Counted from the first letter of the stretch, positions 56,788 through 64,000 are shown. The stretch: DNA of 64,000 bases from Acinetobacter proteolyticus (GCF_000367945.1 NZ_KB849179.1:956240-1020239); one strand, 5' to 3'. Numbers and translations are program-made. The notes: a model not told the origin generated them from the sequence alone.

Positions 56788-56928
56788 CTAAAAGAAAAAT
56801 TTAATAAATCCATATCCACAATACAACGCATCTTGTCTGTCATCATTATGAGTATATTCTTGATTGACCATCTCAGACCATGACGGCCCACGAAAGTAAC
56901 GAACAACCACAGCATTTGTCAGCGTTTC
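56788..56928 (-). pseudogene. Duplicated 3' fragment of the late regulator gene
   Basis: Open fragment reading VVVRYFRGPSWSEMVNQEYT...RQDALYCGYGFI, homologous to the end of the intact 57819 gene (VVDRYFRGQSWSEMANEERT...ARQD, HCRYGFIAF). It lacks the first two thirds. The piece marks an insertion of DNA, including the HTH and cassette-type genes, next to the late regulator, or recombination between related phages. Confidence 0.8.
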
Positions 56929-56963
56929 TCTGATTATTTTTCGTTAAAATCCAAACATTAAAA

Positions 56964-56983
56964 AGCCCATCTTATGACAGGCT
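56964..56983 (-). terminator. Terminator after orphan cassette protein
   Basis: Imperfect AGCC(T)GTCAT/ATGG(G)CT stem, T-rich downstream on the minus strand, just after the 56992 gene. Confidence 0.5.
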
Positions 56984-56991
56984 CTAATTTT

Positions 56992-57264
56992 TTAACATTT
57001 ATATGAATCTTCCTGCGCCTTGCTAAACTCTAATGACTCTTGAATCAGTCCATCCATGATATTAAAAACACGTTTCATTTCTTGGAATACTGAGTCAGGT
57101 ACATCGTAGACTTTACCGACATACTCAATGTTTTTGTCACATAGATGACGAACAGCGCCAATCATAGCTGCTAGATCTGCAACCTGCTCATAAGCCAAAG
57201 CATAGCCATCTGCAACATCACTGGCATCATATGCTGTAATTGAAGTTTTTTTAACTCTAGTCAT
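56992..57264 (-). CDS. Conserved cassette protein, copy 4 (orphan)
   Basis: A 90-residue relative of the proteins at 1463, 30132 and 42381: TAYDASDVADGYALAYEQVA, KVYDVPDSVFQEMKRVFNIM, ESLEFSKAQEDSYKC. It is not next to an antirepressor but lies downstream of an HTH regulator (57356-57610). This shows the protein family does not depend on the antirepressor. Function unknown. Confidence 0.8.
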   Translation of the reverse strand: MTRVKKTSITAYDASDVADGYALAYEQVADLAAMIGAVRHLCDKNIEYVGKVYDVPDSVFQEMKRVFNIMDGLIQESLEFSKAQEDSYKC

Positions 57265-57355
57265 TTTTAGTACCTACCCATGATATTTACGCTGGGTTTA
57301 CGTCAGACCATGCAATTACAGTCTTAATCAAATACTACCTCATAATGAGGTAAAA

Positions 57356-57610
57356 TCAAGCATTAATTTGCTTGTCTAAAGAACTCATTAAAGCATCTAA
57401 AGAGTGGTAACCTAATTTTTTAGCACGAAGCTCAAACATATATATCGTCCATGCTGATTGACTAGGGCTTGCATCCCCTTGCTCCCATTTTTGATAAGTT
57501 TTTAAACCTATGCGGCATAGATGAGCTGTTTTAGCTTGTGTAAAACCAGTTTCTTCCCTTAACTGCTTAATTTCATTAGCTGCTGGAGGATGCCAATCTT
57601 TTATCGTCAT
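57356..57610 (-). CDS. HTH transcriptional regulator
   Basis: An 84-residue XRE-like regulator: AANEIKQLREETGFTQAKTA, LCRIGLKTYQKWEQGDASPS. The first helix-turn-helix is complete and the C-terminal helices are short. It probably binds the palindromes just upstream (57628-57661) and controls the orphan cassette protein. Confidence 0.85.
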   Translation of the reverse strand: MTIKDWHPPAANEIKQLREETGFTQAKTAHLCRIGLKTYQKWEQGDASPSQSAWTIYMFELRAKKLGYHSLDALMSSLDKQINA

Positions 57611-57627
57611 TTCTTGATTTAAACCTT

Positions 57628-57661
57628 TTACTTAAGTAACTAAGTAAGTAAGTGCTTACTT
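57628..57661. promoter_or_regulatory. Operator palindromes upstream of the HTH gene
   Basis: Two perfect palindromes: TTACTTAAGTAA (57628-57639) and AAGTAAG-TG-CTTACTT (57646-57661), with the shared half-site AAGTAA. The array likely binds the HTH protein encoded directly downstream. Confidence 0.75.
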
Positions 57662-57718
57662 ATTAAAACTAGCCTTATTACACCATAAAATTACATAAAA
57701 ACTAATTTTAAAGTAGGA

Positions 57719-57740
57719 AAAACTAACTTTAGTTAGTTTT
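57719..57740. terminator. Terminator after the late regulator
   Basis: AAAACTAAC-TTTA-GTTAGTTTT, a perfect 9-bp stem with A and T runs on both sides; bidirectional. Blocks early transcription from entering the cargo block. Confidence 0.75.
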
Positions 57741-57818
57741 CTTAAAGGGGGTATATCTTTTTCTTAAAAGGTTTAAGAAATTTGCTTAAACCCCAAATTT
57801 ATTCTTTATAGTTTTAAG

Positions 57819-58316
57819 CTAAAACGCTATAAACCCATACCGACAATGCAACGCAGCCAAACCACATTTAACGTCTTGTCTGGCATTGTTTTGAGTGCGC
57901 TCTTCATTGGCCATTTCAGACCATGACTGGCCTCTAAAGTAACGATCAACCACTGCATCTAACCATTCATCCATGATTTCACTTCGGCCAAACATATCCA
58001 GTATGAGACGTTGTACAGCGCGAGCTTCATTGTCATTGATCTCACAAGTGGTCTTATTGCGCTTTGGTCGTGGTGGCTCGTAATCATTGGAAATATAGTC
58101 AGCAATAACTTGATTACGTTTCTTCTTCGTCAGCTTTTTGGTTCGTCGCGTTTTGGCAGCGTTATCCATCGCCACCGCAATTGGATTGATACTCTGGCCA
58201 CATGGACCAGTGTGACTATAGAGCCAAGCACCGAATTGGTAGAGCCAGCCTTCTAAATCGAATCGTGACCAATCAATTGCCTGCATGATATGCATCTTTT
58301 CAATCACCAATGTCAT
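57819..58316 (-). CDS. Late regulator / antiterminator Q-like protein
   Basis: A 165-residue protein at the end of the early operon: TGPCGQSINPIAVAMDNA, a basic middle (RRTKKLTKKKRNQ), and C-terminal MDEWLDAVVDRYFRGQSWSE, ARQDVKCGLAALHCRYGFI. This pattern is that of phage antitermination/late-control proteins. ATG 58316 overlaps the upstream stop as ATGA. It would switch on the late operon, although the long cargo block lies between them here. Confidence 0.75.
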   Translation of the reverse strand: MTLVIEKMHIMQAIDWSRFDLEGWLYQFGAWLYSHTGPCGQSINPIAVAMDNAAKTRRTKKLTKKKRNQVIADYISNDYEPPRPKRNKTTCEINDNEARAVQRLILDMFGRSEIMDEWLDAVVDRYFRGQSWSEMANEERTQNNARQDVKCGLAALHCRYGFIAF

Positions 58317-58717
58317 TTTGTACCTCTTACCAATTGCTCTATCTGTTGAACTGCTAAACCTGATTTCACTTGTTGTGTACTGAACCGTAAAACCTGAAAT
58401 CCTAAAATTGCTGCTGCGTTGTATTTTTCCATGTCACCGATATAACCAGTACCACGTGTATGTCTTCCGCCTGACCAGATCCCACCTTCAACCTCGATCA
58501 AGATCTTGGTATCACTGATCAGAAAATCTGCCCGCCATTTGCGTGTTGGGTGAAACTTGTATTCATGTTCAAAGCCGATGCCTAAGGCTCTTAAATCTCG
58601 CATCAGGATTAATTCGCCTTCACTTGGTTCCTGTTGCTTAGGTTTAACTCTAGGTTTGCTCTTCCTGTTGGCTTTAGGCTTGACCAGTGATTTATATTCG
58701 GCAATGCTTAATCTCAT
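58313..58717 (-). CDS. PD-(D/E)XK endonuclease (DUF559/Vsr-like)
   Basis: A 134-residue nuclease: basic N-terminus, then LRALGIGFEHEYKFHPTRKW, RADFLISDTKILIEVEGGIW (Asp and E-V-E, the catalytic PD...ExE set), GRHTRGTGYIGDMEKYN and LGFQVLRFSTQQV. Phages often carry this type in place of a Holliday-junction resolvase. Lies between the replication genes and the late regulator. Confidence 0.85.
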   Translation of the reverse strand: MRLSIAEYKSLVKPKANRKSKPRVKPKQQEPSEGELILMRDLRALGIGFEHEYKFHPTRKWRADFLISDTKILIEVEGGIWSGGRHTRGTGYIGDMEKYNAAAILGFQVLRFSTQQVKSGLAVQQIEQLVRGTK

Positions 58718-58759
58718 TGATCGCTACTCTCATGGTGTATGGCTCTCAGTCTTAGAGCG

Positions 58760-59365
58760 CTACGTTGACATCGTAGAGGTCTTGTATTTATTCACACCAC
58801 TGACCTGTGCGAGTAAATCCGCAGGACATGGCACGCCTTTGTGATTCCGAGCCTTAGGTTCAGCAATCGTTTTCTTCGGAATCCACATCACCTGAACGCG
58901 TCCAGCTTTTTGTGCTTGCGCCAGATAGTCCTGATAAATATCGACGAATGCCTTGTGTGCCGCCCGCTGTGATTGATTGGCCAGAATGTACTGCACCTCA
59001 TCCAGACATCGCTTTGCCAAGGTGGTAATTTTGAATTCAGGGTCATTGCTGAAATTCAATGCTTTGGCCCATGCTTGCTCTGCTGTCCACCAATCACCTG
59101 CCTGTACACACCAGCTACGGAATTCAGGTAGTTTGGGACACCATTTTTCCGAATTCATCCGATTCAAGCCGCGCTGTAGTTCGATTGGCGTCAAACCATT
59201 CAGCACCGTACAGGTCAAATTACGGAGTTTCTCGTTGCTCAGATGCCCATAGGTTTTCTGGAACTCTGTTCCGTAGATATCTTCGAGTCGGGTTAGAACC
59301 ATTTCCGCAATTTCAACTGGAAAATTCACGGCAAATGCACTTTGGAAAAGTTCGATGTTGCTCAT
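58760..59365 (-). CDS. Replication protein P-like (helicase loader)
   Basis: A 201-residue protein: LTRLEDIYGTEFQKTYGHLS, GLTPIELQRGLNRMNSEKWC, PKLPEFRSWCVQAGDWWTAE, as in lambda P-like proteins that load the host DnaB helicase. It overlaps the O-like gene by 4 bases (59362-59365). Completes the replication module. Confidence 0.85.
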   Translation of the reverse strand: MSNIELFQSAFAVNFPVEIAEMVLTRLEDIYGTEFQKTYGHLSNEKLRNLTCTVLNGLTPIELQRGLNRMNSEKWCPKLPEFRSWCVQAGDWWTAEQAWAKALNFSNDPEFKITTLAKRCLDEVQYILANQSQRAAHKAFVDIYQDYLAQAQKAGRVQVMWIPKKTIAEPKARNHKGVPCPADLLAQVSGVNKYKTSTMST

Positions 59366-60231
59366 GGATAATCTCCTACGTCACTCATTGGTGCTGGTTC
59401 ATCCAAGCCAAATCGCTTCTGGTAGGGTTGTTGCCCGTGATAGTACGGTTGCTTGGCTGTTGGTGATTTCAGCGGGTAAATATCTTGGTAATTATTCACC
59501 GTCGACTGGTCGAGTATGACGTTGGCCTGATCTTTGAAATCATCCCGTAGTTTTTTTAGGATGATTTTTGCTGCCCGTTCCGTCAGAGGTTTTTTGATGG
59601 TCTTTCGCATTTCAACAAATCCGAGCCATACATCCCGATTGACGTTTGGGTATTCGGATAGATCCATGCTGCTGGCATCAAATATTTTTGGTTTGGGCGA
59701 AGGTTTTTCAGGCGGAGAGCCATAAGAATTATTTGCAGTAATCTCTGTAGTATTCTCTGTAGTAATCTTTGTATAAACGGATGAAGGATTTCTATCACCG
59801 CGGATGCAGGATTTGTTCTCCCCCGAATGTAAGTTTTCTACTTCCCCGAATGTAGGATTTCGCGTTCGGGGATTTACGATCTGTTGTTCGCCATTTTCCT
59901 CGGAATGAATACAGTTTTCGAACCATTGATCGAAGGCTTCAACATCAAGTTTAAAATACAGTTTATGTTCCAGACGTTTTTCTGTTTCAAACAGAATGCC
60001 GAGGTCTTTAAGTAATTTACGTGCTGTTTTTTGTTGGCTATAGGTCATGCCTGTTTCTTTAAGCCATTCTTCAGAGGTTTTATATACCCCAAGTTCATGG
60101 TCTGTTTTGTCATGCCAGTACACAAGCTGACTTAAAAAGATGCCTGCGAGTGGGCTACCAAGGTATAGGCCTAGCTGTGGAAAGTATGCGATTGCCCTTC
60201 CTAGCCCCTTCAAGGTTGAGTAATGGCTCAT
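59362..60231 (-). CDS. Replication initiator O-like
   Basis: A 289-residue initiator: N-terminal winged-helix region (LGSPLAGIFLSQLVYWHDKT, YSQQKTARKLLKDLGILFE), a central segment coded by the iteron DNA (59778-59857), and C-terminal AAKIILKKLRDDFKDQANVI with a Pro-rich stretch. As in lambda O, the origin lies inside the gene. Starts at ATG 60231, overlapping the methylase gene by 4 bases. Confidence 0.85.
   Translation of the reverse strand: MSHYSTLKGLGRAIAYFPQLGLYLGSPLAGIFLSQLVYWHDKTDHELGVYKTSEEWLKETGMTYSQQKTARKLLKDLGILFETEKRLEHKLYFKLDVEAFDQWFENCIHSEENGEQQIVNPRTRNPTFGEVENLHSGENKSCIRGDRNPSSVYTKITTENTTEITANNSYGSPPEKPSPKPKIFDASSMDLSEYPNVNRDVWLGFVEMRKTIKKPLTERAAKIILKKLRDDFKDQANVILDQSTVNNYQDIYPLKSPTAKQPYYHGQQPYQKRFGLDEPAPMSDVGDYP
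59778..59857 (-). other. Iteron origin of replication inside the O-like gene
   Basis: Four direct repeats with exact 23-bp periodicity: CGGATGAAGGA (59778), CGGATGCAGGA (59801), CGAATGTAAGT (59824) and CGAATGTAGGA (59847). A further inverted relative (GCGTTCGGGGA) follows at about 59862. The 23-bp period is not a multiple of three, so the protein is not repetitive and the DNA is what is conserved. Matches the lambda-type iteron origin. Confidence 0.85.
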
Positions 60232-61067
60232 ACATTCACCCCGCTAAATAAATCGCTATTTACGCTAGCTCGGGGATTTATCCAAAGGCATTCCTGTCGT
60301 GAAACACCGCCCATTTTTCCTGATGCTTGCACCCGTTTTGTTAACTTTTTCCAATGCGAGAGTTTTTCGTTGTAAATCTCATGTTCATACCCAGTAATGA
60401 GTACCTTTCCTTTTACCTGATTAAGTTGGTCTAATAATTCAATATGATCGCCATCACTCATCTCATAGCGATAAGCAACGACATTTGCTGTTCTTGTGCT
60501 TCTCACATAAGGTGGATCAACAAAAAATAGTGTGTCTTCATTGTCATATAGACTGATGATCTTTGCTGCTTCCTGATTTTCGATTAACACACGTTTTAAA
60601 CGTTGCGCATATTCCGCAAGTCGATTTGGATATTGATCCCATAGCTGGATTTCATAATTTTTCTGTCGTCCTCCAGCCATTCTGAATCCTGTACTGCCTT
60701 TTGTTGCTCCTGCAGATCCAAACCCCATTTGAGCACGTACAATCATTCGACGTGCCTGCTCTACTGGGCAATTGGTATCTTCATATGCAAGATGAAACTC
60801 AGCTCGAGCAAATGGAGTTAAATAGAGTTGTTTTTCTAACTGCAAACGATGTTCTGTATTACGCAATACGCGGAATAGGTTTACTACTTCACCATCAAGA
60901 TCGTTATAAACTTCGATTTGGCTTGGTTCTTTACAAAGCAGTACTGAACCTCCACCGCCAAATGGCTCAACATAAGTCTTGTGCCTCGGGAAATATGAAA
61001 TAATCCAGTCCGCAATTCTAAATTTTCCACCGTGATAGCGGATAAGTGGATGCTTTAAACTACTCAT
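60228..61067 (-). CDS. DNA adenine methylase (Dam-like, D12 class)
   Basis: A 279-residue N6-adenine methyltransferase: LIRYHGGKFRIADWIISYFP, YVEPFGGGGSVLL (AdoMet-binding), TLFFVDPPYVRST (DPPY catalytic motif) and YEMSDGDHIELLDQLN. It may protect phage DNA from restriction or control replication. Its start overlaps the upstream small gene as ATGA. Confidence 0.92.
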   Translation of the reverse strand: MSSLKHPLIRYHGGKFRIADWIISYFPRHKTYVEPFGGGGSVLLCKEPSQIEVYNDLDGEVVNLFRVLRNTEHRLQLEKQLYLTPFARAEFHLAYEDTNCPVEQARRMIVRAQMGFGSAGATKGSTGFRMAGGRQKNYEIQLWDQYPNRLAEYAQRLKRVLIENQEAAKIISLYDNEDTLFFVDPPYVRSTRTANVVAYRYEMSDGDHIELLDQLNQVKGKVLITGYEHEIYNEKLSHWKKLTKRVQASGKMGGVSRQECLWINPRASVNSDLFSGVNV

Positions 61068-61255
61068 GTCATCTCCTTTTGAGCATTCAAAGCTCTACTT
61101 AGAAATTTAGAAACGTCATTGCTAATCACACGGCAGTTTTTAGAAATATGGTTTTCGATATGGCGATCTGCGCCAATGATCAAAGTGACTTGCGTCGAAT
61201 CATCGGAATTGTGTTTATCTTTATCAGACTGTTTTGCTAGATTGTGTTCGTTCAT
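61064..61255 (-). CDS. Small early protein, 63 aa
   Basis: A 63-residue ORF with VTLIIGADRHIENHISKNCR and ISNDVSKFLSRALNA. It precedes and overlaps the methylase gene (ATGA). Likely a genuine early gene by coupling; family unknown. Confidence 0.6.
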   Translation of the reverse strand: MNEHNLAKQSDKDKHNSDDSTQVTLIIGADRHIENHISKNCRVISNDVSKFLSRALNAQKEMT

Positions 61256-61293
61256 ATTTTTGTCTCGCTTAGCAAGTATGAATAAAAGGCCAT

Positions 61294-61330
61294 AAAACCG
61301 CTTCCGCTGCTAATAACAGGAAGCGGTTTT
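61294..61330. terminator. Bidirectional terminator in the early operon
   Basis: AAAACCGCTTCC / GGAAGCGGTTTT, perfect 12-bp stem with a 13-base loop, between the CII-like gene and the small early gene. Read on the minus strand it could attenuate early transcription unless antiterminated. Confidence 0.85.
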
Positions 61331-61331
61331 T

Positions 61332-61784
61332 TTATTGGCCCTGAATGCAGGCCTTAATTTGTTGCTCGAGCGTGGCAAGCAGTACATGCATTTCGTGTAT
61401 GACCTTGGCCATGTCGATTGCCTCGCCTTGTGTTATTCGCCCATCCGCAAGCATTTCTCTATATTGCTTGCTTACGTTGCCTTTCTTGATGCCGATATTT
61501 AGAAAGGTATCCATCAGGCAACTGTCTCTTTTGCTTTCAGGTATATCTGGTAAGTCGATGGCTGCTTTGCCATGTTCTGCACAGATCGCTTGAAGTATTC
61601 GAAAATCCCCTGTTATGCCCATCAGCTTTGAAGCTTCGAGCAAAGTCAGGTGATGTGTTTCCGTATTTGGGTTGACCTTGCTGTTGAGTACAGCTGGGCT
61701 TTTGATGCCCATGCGTGATGCAAGCGCATTTGCCCCGCCTTTAAAGTCGTGAACCGTGTGGTAAGCAGCATCTAATATGTTCAT
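61332..61784 (-). CDS. CII-like phage regulator (YmfL/CP76 family)
   Basis: A 150-residue regulator: AAYHTVHDFKGGANALASRM, KSPAVLNSKVNPNTETHHLT, LLEASKLMGITGDFRILQAI, matching the phage regulatory protein CII family (PF06892-type). It lies after the Cro-like gene in the early rightward (minus) operon. Probably activates lysogenic promoters. Confidence 0.88.
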   Translation of the reverse strand: MNILDAAYHTVHDFKGGANALASRMGIKSPAVLNSKVNPNTETHHLTLLEASKLMGITGDFRILQAICAEHGKAAIDLPDIPESKRDSCLMDTFLNIGIKKGNVSKQYREMLADGRITQGEAIDMAKVIHEMHVLLATLEQQIKACIQGQ

Positions 61785-61808
61785 TGCGAGTCCTTTTGAA
61801 CGTGTTTA

Positions 61809-62060
61809 TTAGATGGATGCTTCATTACCATTTTGGTTAAGTAATGTTTGAACTGGATACAACCCAAAATGTTGTAAGACTTCCTGTTCCGAAACTTGTC
61901 CATTACTGGCTGTGACTAATGCTGTGCGGAGTTTCCTACGGGGCTCTTTATATCCATATAAAAGATGCGTCTTTAGATAACCACTTGTTGTGCCAGCAGC
62001 TTTTGCATACTTTTCTAATTGCTCAGGAGTCATTTTTAAAATGAAGTCTCTAAATTGCAT
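61809..62060 (-). CDS. Cro-like regulator
   Basis: An 83-residue HTH protein: QFRDFILKMTPEQLEKYAKA, GTTSGYLKTHLLYGYKEPRR, a YdaS/Cro-like pattern. ATG 62060 has a GAGGATC site; the longer frame to 62081 lacks one. It diverges from the CI-like gene over four operators. Confidence 0.82.
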   Translation of the reverse strand: MQFRDFILKMTPEQLEKYAKAAGTTSGYLKTHLLYGYKEPRRKLRTALVTASNGQVSEQEVLQHFGLYPVQTLLNQNGNEASI

Positions 62061-62088
62061 AGATTGATCCTCTCTAATCAATCTAAAT

Positions 62089-62202
62089 ATTACCTTTTAG
62101 GTAATGTAAATACAACCTTTTTTCTTGTTTACCTTTAAGGTGATAAAAGTAAAATTACACCTCTAGGTAATTTTTTTATTTAAAAACTACCTGTTAGGTA
62201 TT
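62089..62202. promoter_or_regulatory. Lysis-lysogeny operator region
   Basis: Four 17-bp sites between the divergent Cro-like and CI-like genes: ATTACCTTTTAGGTAAT (62089-62105), TTTACCTTTAAGGTGAT (62128-62144), TTACACCTCTAGGTAAT (62155-62171) and ACTACCTGTTAGGTATT (62186-62202). Consensus TACCT-NNN-AGGTA. This is the main genetic switch. Confidence 0.88.
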
Positions 62203-62238
62203 TTCTCCAGCAAATATAGCTAAGTGATGAGTTAATGT

Positions 62239-62601
62239 ATGGACAGCAAAACGATTAGATATAACAACACACGAATCTTGGTAGACCAAGTTGGTGGTGT
62301 TTCTAACTTTGCTAATAAGATTAATAAAGGCCAATCACAGACGAGTCAGTTTGCTGGCACTACACCAATCAAAGGGATTGGCAATAAAGTAGCACGTGAA
62401 ATTGAAGAGGCTTTTGGAAAGCCACATGGTTGGCTAGATGTAGCCCATCAAAAAGATAGTAATTTAAGTTCTTCAGCTTCAACTGAAACTAATAAAGAAT
62501 TATTAGCTTTGATTAAATCTTTAAATCAACTTGAATCACAAGGCAAGCTCTCATCAGATTTAATTAAAGCTCTTAAAACAATTTTGGATTTAATAATTTA
62601 A
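62239..62601 (+). CDS. Short CI-like repressor without cleavage domain
   Basis: A 120-residue repressor: TRILVDQVGGVSNFANKINK, SQTSQFAGTTPIKGIGNKVA, REIEEAFGKPHGWLDVA, the CI-type HTH region. After residue 75 there is only a short helical tail and no S24/LexA peptidase (no Ala-Gly cleavage site or Ser-Lys dyad). Lambda-type CI proteins are about 230 residues. Such repressors are usually relieved by antirepressors, which fits the three cassettes in this prophage. Confidence 0.85.
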   Translation: MDSKTIRYNNTRILVDQVGGVSNFANKINKGQSQTSQFAGTTPIKGIGNKVAREIEEAFGKPHGWLDVAHQKDSNLSSSASTETNKELLALIKSLNQLESQGKLSSDLIKALKTILDLII

Positions 62602-62702
62602 ACCAAGAGGGTAAATAAATTAAATTTAAAAATAAATTACATATTTTTTAAATTTATTATTTTGTTATAACTTTTAAGTAGAATTTAATTGGGATAAATT
62701 AT

Positions 62703-64000
62703 ATGAGTCAACTTAATATTGATTTAGAAAATAGTGAAAAATTACCAGAATCTGTTAAAATACAGGTTGATGGTAAAATAGTAAATGAGCTTTCCAAACA
62801 GGTTTCAAGTCACTTATTTGCACTTGGCGAATTAATGAAAAATAGTTATGATGCAAAAGCCACCATCATAAATATAATATTCGACATGAAAAAAAACAAT
62901 TTAACTATAGAAGATAATGGAGATGGAATAAATATAGCTAACATCCAATCATTATTACATATAGCTAAAAGTGGCAAAGAATATGGCAGAGAGTTTAGTT
63001 TTAATTACAAAGGAAAAACTATAACTAGATATACTCAAGGATCAAAAGGATTAGGTTTATTTTGTGCTTTCAAATTTGGTAATAAAGTTCAATGGGATAC
63101 TAGATTTAGCAATCAATCTTATAGTATTACAGTAAATAAAGATGATATTGTAGATTCTTCAGATATAAGCCAAATTAACTTCCCCCTTCAGAAGGGAAGC
63201 AGAACAACCACTGGCACAACCATAACTATAGATTTTGAGCCTCAAGATCCAGATTTACATTATATTTATCAAATAATAACAATTAGTAAAAATTATAAAA
63301 AATTAGTTAATTTTTTTCATGATGATAGTATGAATATTAAATTCAAGGTTATTCCAGCAAGCACTAGTACTGATAAAAAAATTACTTTAGAAACTATAGG
63401 AAAAAAAACATTAAACAACTTACTTTCAGAACACAAGTTATTTGATATTGAGTACAATTCAGACACAAACAAAATAATATACAACGACTTCAACTCAAAA
63501 GAACATACAAGAATATTTACCAAGAAAAATAGTACTGATGATTATAAAATTAAATTAAAAATTAATGCATACAGTTTCCCTCAAGGGTATCCTGGAGTAA
63601 AAAATATAGACAACATATTTCACAACCTAAATGGAGATTTATCACCATTAATTTACATTAACGGTGTTTTATTTAACAATGATCAGATATTTAATCCAGC
63701 TATAACCCGTAAAATCCAGTCTGGTAAATCCTTACCTCAACTTACAGGTTTTATAGAAATTTTTTGTACGAATACTGGTCTTCAGTTCAATAATGAAAGA
63801 ACTGAATTAATTGATAATGCATTCAATGATAGACTGAAGAAAGATTTAGTAGAATTAAATAAATTCTTACAAGAAGAAGGTAAAAAAATTGAGAAGATTA
63901 TAAATCCTAAGAAGCAAGCTGGTGGTCAAACTGCTGGTGGCCAAACTGCTGGTGGCCAAACTGTTGGTGGTCAAACTGCTGGTGGTCAAACTGCTGGTGG
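62703..64000 (+). CDS. GHKL-type ATPase with tandem-repeat linker (partial)
   Basis: Open from ATG 62703 to the window end (432 codons, no stop). GHKL ATPase motifs: LFALGELMKNSYDAKATI (N-box Asn), TIEDNGDGINIAN (G1), SKGLGLFCAFKFG (G2) and TGTTITIDFE (late motif), as in Hsp90/MutL/MORC-like proteins. Residues to about 400 form a second domain, then KEGKK-type helix and five-and-a-half AGGQT repeats at 63918-64000. Located between the repressor and the unseen prophage end, a classic position for superinfection-immunity or defence genes. Paralogous MORC-like ATPases act in anti-phage systems, but the C-terminal effector is outside the window. Confidence 0.8.
   Translation, partial: MSQLNIDLENSEKLPESVKIQVDGKIVNELSKQVSSHLFALGELMKNSYDAKATIINIIFDMKKNNLTIEDNGDGINIANIQSLLHIAKSGKEYGREFSFNYKGKTITRYTQGSKGLGLFCAFKFGNKVQWDTRFSNQSYSITVNKDDIVDSSDISQINFPLQKGSRTTTGTTITIDFEPQDPDLHYIYQIITISKNYKKLVNFFHDDSMNIKFKVIPASTSTDKKITLETIGKKTLNNLLSEHKLFDIEYNSDTNKIIYNDFNSKEHTRIFTKKNSTDDYKIKLKINAYSFPQGYPGVKNIDNIFHNLNGDLSPLIYINGVLFNNDQIFNPAITRKIQSGKSLPQLTGFIEIFCTNTGLQFNNERTELIDNAFNDRLKKDLVELNKFLQEEGKKIEKIINPKKQAGGQTAGGQTAGGQTVGGQTAGGQTAG
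63918..64000 (+). repeat. 15-bp in-frame tandem repeat (AGGQT)n
   Basis: Five full units and one partial unit of GCTGGTGG(T/C)CAAACT, with one A-to-V change in unit 4 (GTT). The 15-bp period keeps frame, so gain or loss of units would only change linker length. The array runs off the window, so its true length is unknown. Confidence 0.9.

Noticed and set aside
63918..64000. Tandem repeats considered as a CRISPR array
   Set aside because: Repeats are contiguous without spacers, 15 bp long and in frame with a protein.
1..64000. tRNA or rRNA genes
   Set aside because: No cloverleaf with anticodon arm and CCA-type end was recognised by eye; hairpins seen are terminators. A tRNA scan would settle it.

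Overview
The window is most of a lambda-like, long-tailed (siphovirus-type) prophage integrated in an AT-rich gammaproteobacterial chromosome, very probably Acinetobacter. The evidence for Acinetobacter is the TipJ-type tail tip protein, the portal and terminase types, the three secreted proteins of a family I associate with Acinetobacter prophages, and the codon bias. About 1.2 kb of apparent host sequence (end of a phospholipase-D-like gene, a small hypothetical gene, a uracil-DNA glycosylase family gene) lies at the left end. No integrase or second attachment site is visible, so the other prophage end must lie beyond base 64000.

Layout, left to right. (1) 1463-10276 is terminal cargo: antirepressor cassette 1, an unknown 411-residue protein, an EEP-fold nuclease with an overlapping partner, a PD-(D/E)XK protein, a membrane protein, a CPCC protein and its decayed duplicate. 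(2) 10277-26641, minus strand, holds the tailspike, lysozyme, holin pair, tail fibres, TipJ, NlpC-like peptidase, DUF1833 protein and tape measure. (3) 26728-34362 is a second cargo block inside the tail operon: tandem immunity-like genes, two secreted paralogues, antirepressor cassette 2 and a lipoprotein. (4) 34443-51593 holds the tail chaperone with a programmed frameshift extension, tail tube, head-tail connectors, capsid, scaffold, head protein, portal, terminases and metallopeptidase. It is interrupted by a KilA-N gene, antirepressor cassette 3 and a RelA/SpoT-domain protein. (5) 51695-57610 is a third cargo block: a DUF4238-like protein, NUDIX hydrolase, broken McrA-type nuclease, membrane protein, a toxin-antitoxin-chaperone operon resembling CmdTAC, a duplicated late-regulator fragment, an orphan cassette protein and an HTH regulator. 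(6) 57819-62601 is the early and regulatory region: late regulator, endonuclease, P- and O-like replication genes with an iteron origin, Dam-like methylase, CII-like, Cro-like and CI-like genes. (7) From 62703 a GHKL ATPase gene with a 15-bp tandem repeat runs off the end.

How it works together. The main repressor is short and lacks a LexA/S24 self-cleavage domain, so RecA-stimulated cleavage cannot easily lift it. The prophage instead carries three P22 immI-like cassettes. Each has a ribbon-helix-helix gene translationally coupled to an antirepressor, a divergent Arc-like repressor, and its own distinct palindromic operator set. I infer that induction works through antirepressors answering separate Arc-like repressors. 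The two most defence-relevant loci are the ADP-ribosyltransferase / antitoxin / SecB-like chaperone operon (55166-56726) and the RelA/SpoT protein with decapeptide repeats (44092-45324). Both resemble families known to sense phage capsid proteins.
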